Shown here one piece after another: positions 5,972-7,328 of a DNA stretch of 7,328 bases. The notes under the pieces were generated by a model. The model worked only from the letters and a program-made list of their open reading frames with translations, was not told where the DNA came from and did no database searches. The first letter of the stretch is position 1. Each line of letters starts with the position of its first letter. A program made the position numbers and the translations under genes. The stretch comes from Chloroflexota bacterium (GTDB lineage: Bacteria; Chloroflexota; Anaerolineae; Promineifilales; Promineifilaceae), in assembly GCA_024278255.1 (NCBI GenBank), contig JAJRTP010000611.1, forward strand, positions 1 to 7,328, given 5' to 3'.

Positions 5972-6238
5972 CTATGATTCGTTACTCACGAACCAGTGAC
6001 TGGCAACCAGGGCTGTCCAGGCGCCCAGGCTGGCGCTGAACAGATGGAGGGTGCCCAGCTTGAATAATTCGAGGTTGATGAAGTCGCCCAGGAAGTGGCC
6101 GATGGTGAAGCCGACCCAGGAGGCCAGGATATACAGCAGAATTTGCCGGGCGGGGCCGCCGACGATGAAGTGAAATGCGGCCCCGTAGGCGGTGGCCAAC
6201 AGAAAGCCTAAAACAAATCCGGAAGCAGCAATGCTCAT
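5972..6238 (-). CDS. Small three-helix membrane protein, unknown function
   Basis: An 88-residue hydrophobic protein. ATG 6238 was chosen because AGAGGTGA lies about 4 bases upstream and the protein becomes hydrophobic at once (MSIAASGFVLGFLLATAYGA). A longer open frame reaches back to 6301, but it runs through two hairpins and encodes an uncharacteristic polar peptide, so it is rejected. Predicted membrane segments are ~5-25, ~31-53 (LLYILASWVGFTIGHFL) and ~61-83 (LGTLHLFSASLGAWTALVAS). A conserved-looking GHFLGDF turn and several buried His residues (23, 48, 65, 81) stand out. I do not recognise the family. It lies between mnmA and the two-helix membrane protein gene on the same strand, with spacers of about 64 bases on each side, so co-transcription with mnmA is possible but not shown. 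Confidence 0.68.
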   Translation of the reverse strand: MSIAASGFVLGFLLATAYGAAFHFIVGGPARQILLYILASWVGFTIGHFLGDFINLELFKLGTLHLFSASLGAWTALVASHWFVSNES

Positions 6239-6256
6239 ACTGTCACCTCTGACTGT

Positions 6257-6302
6257 AGAACGATTTTGTAAATCGTTCTTTGGGGCGATTTGCAAAATCA
6301 CC
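6257..6302. repeat. Tandem hairpins sharing a GATTT-N3-AAATC core after mnmA
   Basis: Two inverted repeats stand 4 bases apart. The first has arms AGAACGATTT (6257-6266) and AAATCGTTCT (6270-6279), a perfect 10-bp stem with a 3-base centre. The second has arms GGCGATTT (6284-6291) and AAATCACC (6295-6302), 8 bp with one wobble/mismatch and a 3-base centre. Both share the core CGATTT/AAATC. The second begins directly next to the mnmA stop codon. No T-tract follows in the direction of mnmA, so these are not classical intrinsic terminators. They could form a double operator, an mRNA 3'-end stabiliser or a dispersed palindromic element. Confidence 0.6.
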
Positions 6303-7328
6303 TTACGAAGAATTGTCTGTGTCGGCGATGATGCCGCCGCCTAATACTTTGTTATTGTCATAGAACACGGCCGTTTGCCCCGCCGTCACCCCAAAGACAG
6401 GATCGTGGAAGGTTACTTGGGTACGGCCGTTACCCAACACCGTCACCATCCCCGCCACCCGCTTCGCCTTGTATCGAATCTTGATCTGCGCCGGAATCGG
6501 CTGCGCGGGGGCCTGTCCGCTGATCCAGTTCACATCCCGCACCAGCAGCGATTGTTGGCCTAACTGTTCCCGTGTGCCTACCACCAGCGCATTGCGGGCT
6601 ACATCTTTGCGCAGGACAAACAGCGGCTGGTTCGAGGCAATCCCCAGCCCCTTGCGCTGCCCGATAGTGTAAAACGCCAGACCTTGATGCTGCCCCAACT
6701 CCTGCCCGGACGTATCAAGGATGGGGCCGGGTACGCTGGCCTTCTCGCTGTACTCGCGCAGGAAGCGACGGTAATCCCCATCCCCCAAAAAGCACAAATC
6801 CTGGCTTTCATCCTTGCTGGCCACGGGTAGGCCAAACTTTTGCGCCAACTGGCGTACTTCCGGCTTGGTGTAGTCGCCCACCGGGAATTTGACGTGCGCC
6901 AGTTGCTTTTGCGTCAGCATGTGCAGGACGTAAGATTGATCTTTGGCCGCGTCTTGGCTCTGGCGCAGCTCGTAGCCGGATGGCGTCTCTACCACGCGGG
7001 CGTAATGGCCGGTAGCCAGATAGTGGGCGTCCAAAGCCAGTGCCCGTTCCAGCAGGTAGGTAAAACGAATCTGGCGGTTACATTCAATGCAGGGGTTGGG
7101 TGTGCACCCTTTTTCATGTTCCTCGATGAAAAATTGGACAATCGTAGCCCGGAAATAATCCTGCACATCCACCACGTAGAAAGGGATATCCAGTAGACCG
7201 GCTACCCGCCGCGCATCGGCCATCTGGTCTGGTGTGCAGCAGCGGTTGAGCGGGGCGCTGGCCCCGCTGCCCGGTTCGCTCCACAGGCGCATCATCATGC
7301 CGATGACTTCGTACCCCTGCTCTACCAG
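6303..7328 (-). CDS. mnmA: tRNA-specific 2-thiouridylase MnmA, N-terminus cut by window edge
   Basis: MnmA adds sulfur to C2 of the wobble uridine (U34) of Lys, Glu and Gln tRNAs, using ATP and a persulfide relay in the cytoplasm. The frame is open to the right edge; 341 residues are visible and about 20-30 N-terminal residues, including the PP-loop SGGxDSS, lie outside. The visible start LVEQGYEVIGMMMRLW follows where the PP-loop strand would be. Hallmarks present: N-R-C-C-T then DARRVAGLLDIPFYVVD; GCTPNPCIECNRQIRF with the first catalytic cysteine at visible position 83; TGHYAR at 106-111; DQSYVLHML; ESQDLCFLGDGDYRRF with the second catalytic Cys at 179; and YTIGQRKGLGI. The C-terminal beta-barrel domain ends in VFGVTAGQTAVFYDNNKVLGGGII. 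All catalytic residues that can be seen are intact, and the C-terminus is of normal length. A pair of hairpins follows the stop directly. Confidence 0.96.
   Translation of the reverse strand: MVEQGYEVIGMMMRLWSEPGSGASAPLNRCCTPDQMADARRVAGLLDIPFYVVDVQDYFRATIVQFFIEEHEKGCTPNPCIECNRQIRFTYLLERALALDAHYLATGHYARVVETPSGYELRQSQDAAKDQSYVLHMLTQKQLAHVKFPVGDYTKPEVRQLAQKFGLPVASKDESQDLCFLGDGDYRRFLREYSEKASVPGPILDTSGQELGQHQGLAFYTIGQRKGLGIASNQPLFVLRKDVARNALVVGTREQLGQQSLLVRDVNWISGQAPAQPIPAQIKIRYKAKRVAGMVTVLGNGRTQVTFHDPVFGVTAGQTAVFYDNNKVLGGGIIADTDNSS

Larger units (their letters stand above)
993..6430. repeat. Dispersed octamer palindrome ACGGCCGT, 12 copies
   Basis: Exact copies start at 993, 1251, 1643, 2056, 2331, 2454, 3772, 4443, 4719, 4768, 6367 and 6423. 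A random sequence of this length would hold about 0.1. I counted roughly 18 CGGCCG cores, and 12 of these are flanked by A and T; chance would give about one in sixteen. All copies lie inside genes and are read as Thr-Ala-Val (seven), Asn/Asp-Gly-Arg (four) or Arg-Pro (one), so the excess acts at DNA level rather than through one peptide motif. None falls between 4776 and 6366. It is comparable in style to the HIP1 octamer of cyanobacteria. Confidence 0.8.

Noticed and set aside
6239..6301. N-terminal extension of the 88-residue membrane protein to 6301
   Set aside because: It would run through both hairpins, encode a polar peptide before the first membrane helix, and ignore the good AGAGGTGA site before ATG 6238.
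1..7328. tRNA/rRNA genes, CRISPR array, insertion sequence or phage genes
   Set aside because: I saw no cloverleaf, no regularly spaced repeats, no transposase or integrase motifs, and no terminal inverted repeats with target duplications.

Overview
The window looks like a chromosomal segment of a free-living bacterium of moderate GC content. My best guess is Chloroflexota (Anaerolineae/Ardenticatenia-like). That placement is inference from three things: a serine/threonine-kinase-like domain fused to a transmembrane segment and an FGE/sulfatase-modifying-factor domain, small YtxH-type membrane proteins, and a striking excess of the palindrome ACGGCCGT. I see no phage, transposon, CRISPR, tRNA or rRNA sequence.

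Layout. The left part (2-2312) is on the + strand. It holds the 3' end of an RCK (TrkA-type) regulatory protein of a K+ or cation transport system, followed 13 bases later by a 614-residue membrane protein with a kinase-like cytoplasmic half and an FGE-fold outer half. The rest of the window is on the - strand and converges on the kinase gene with a 5-base gap. Read in the direction of transcription it holds: the main part of mnmA (tRNA 2-thiouridylase, running off the right edge); an 88-residue three-helix membrane protein; a 162-residue two-helix membrane protein with a DUF948/YtxG-like tail; a YtxH-like protein; a 757-residue RelA/SpoT-family protein; and a 69-70-residue unknown protein.

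Main observations. (1) The RelA/SpoT protein keeps its (p)ppGpp synthetase residues, but its HD hydrolase site has lost the Glu-Asp pair (HDTVNN instead of HDxxED). It also carries an EYDD motif, as in proteobacterial RelA, where bifunctional enzymes have RxKD. This predicts a synthetase-only alarmone enzyme. (2) The kinase-FGE protein has HLN in place of HRD, a broken glycine loop, and no catalytic cysteine pair in the FGE domain, so it is probably a sensor or scaffold rather than an enzyme. (3) ACGGCCGT occurs 12 times in 7.3 kb where about 0.1 would be expected at random, mostly inside coding sequence and in all three reading frames. (4) Several intergenic dyads lack T-tracts and look like operators or RNA structures. 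One overlaps a plausible rel promoter, and a tandem pair directly follows mnmA.

How the parts fit. The - strand block links translation (mnmA), envelope or stress-type small membrane proteins (YtxG/YtxH-like) and alarmone synthesis (rel), but each unit seems to have its own regulatory region. The + strand pair links potassium/cation transport control with a membrane sensor protein. These functional links are inference from position only.
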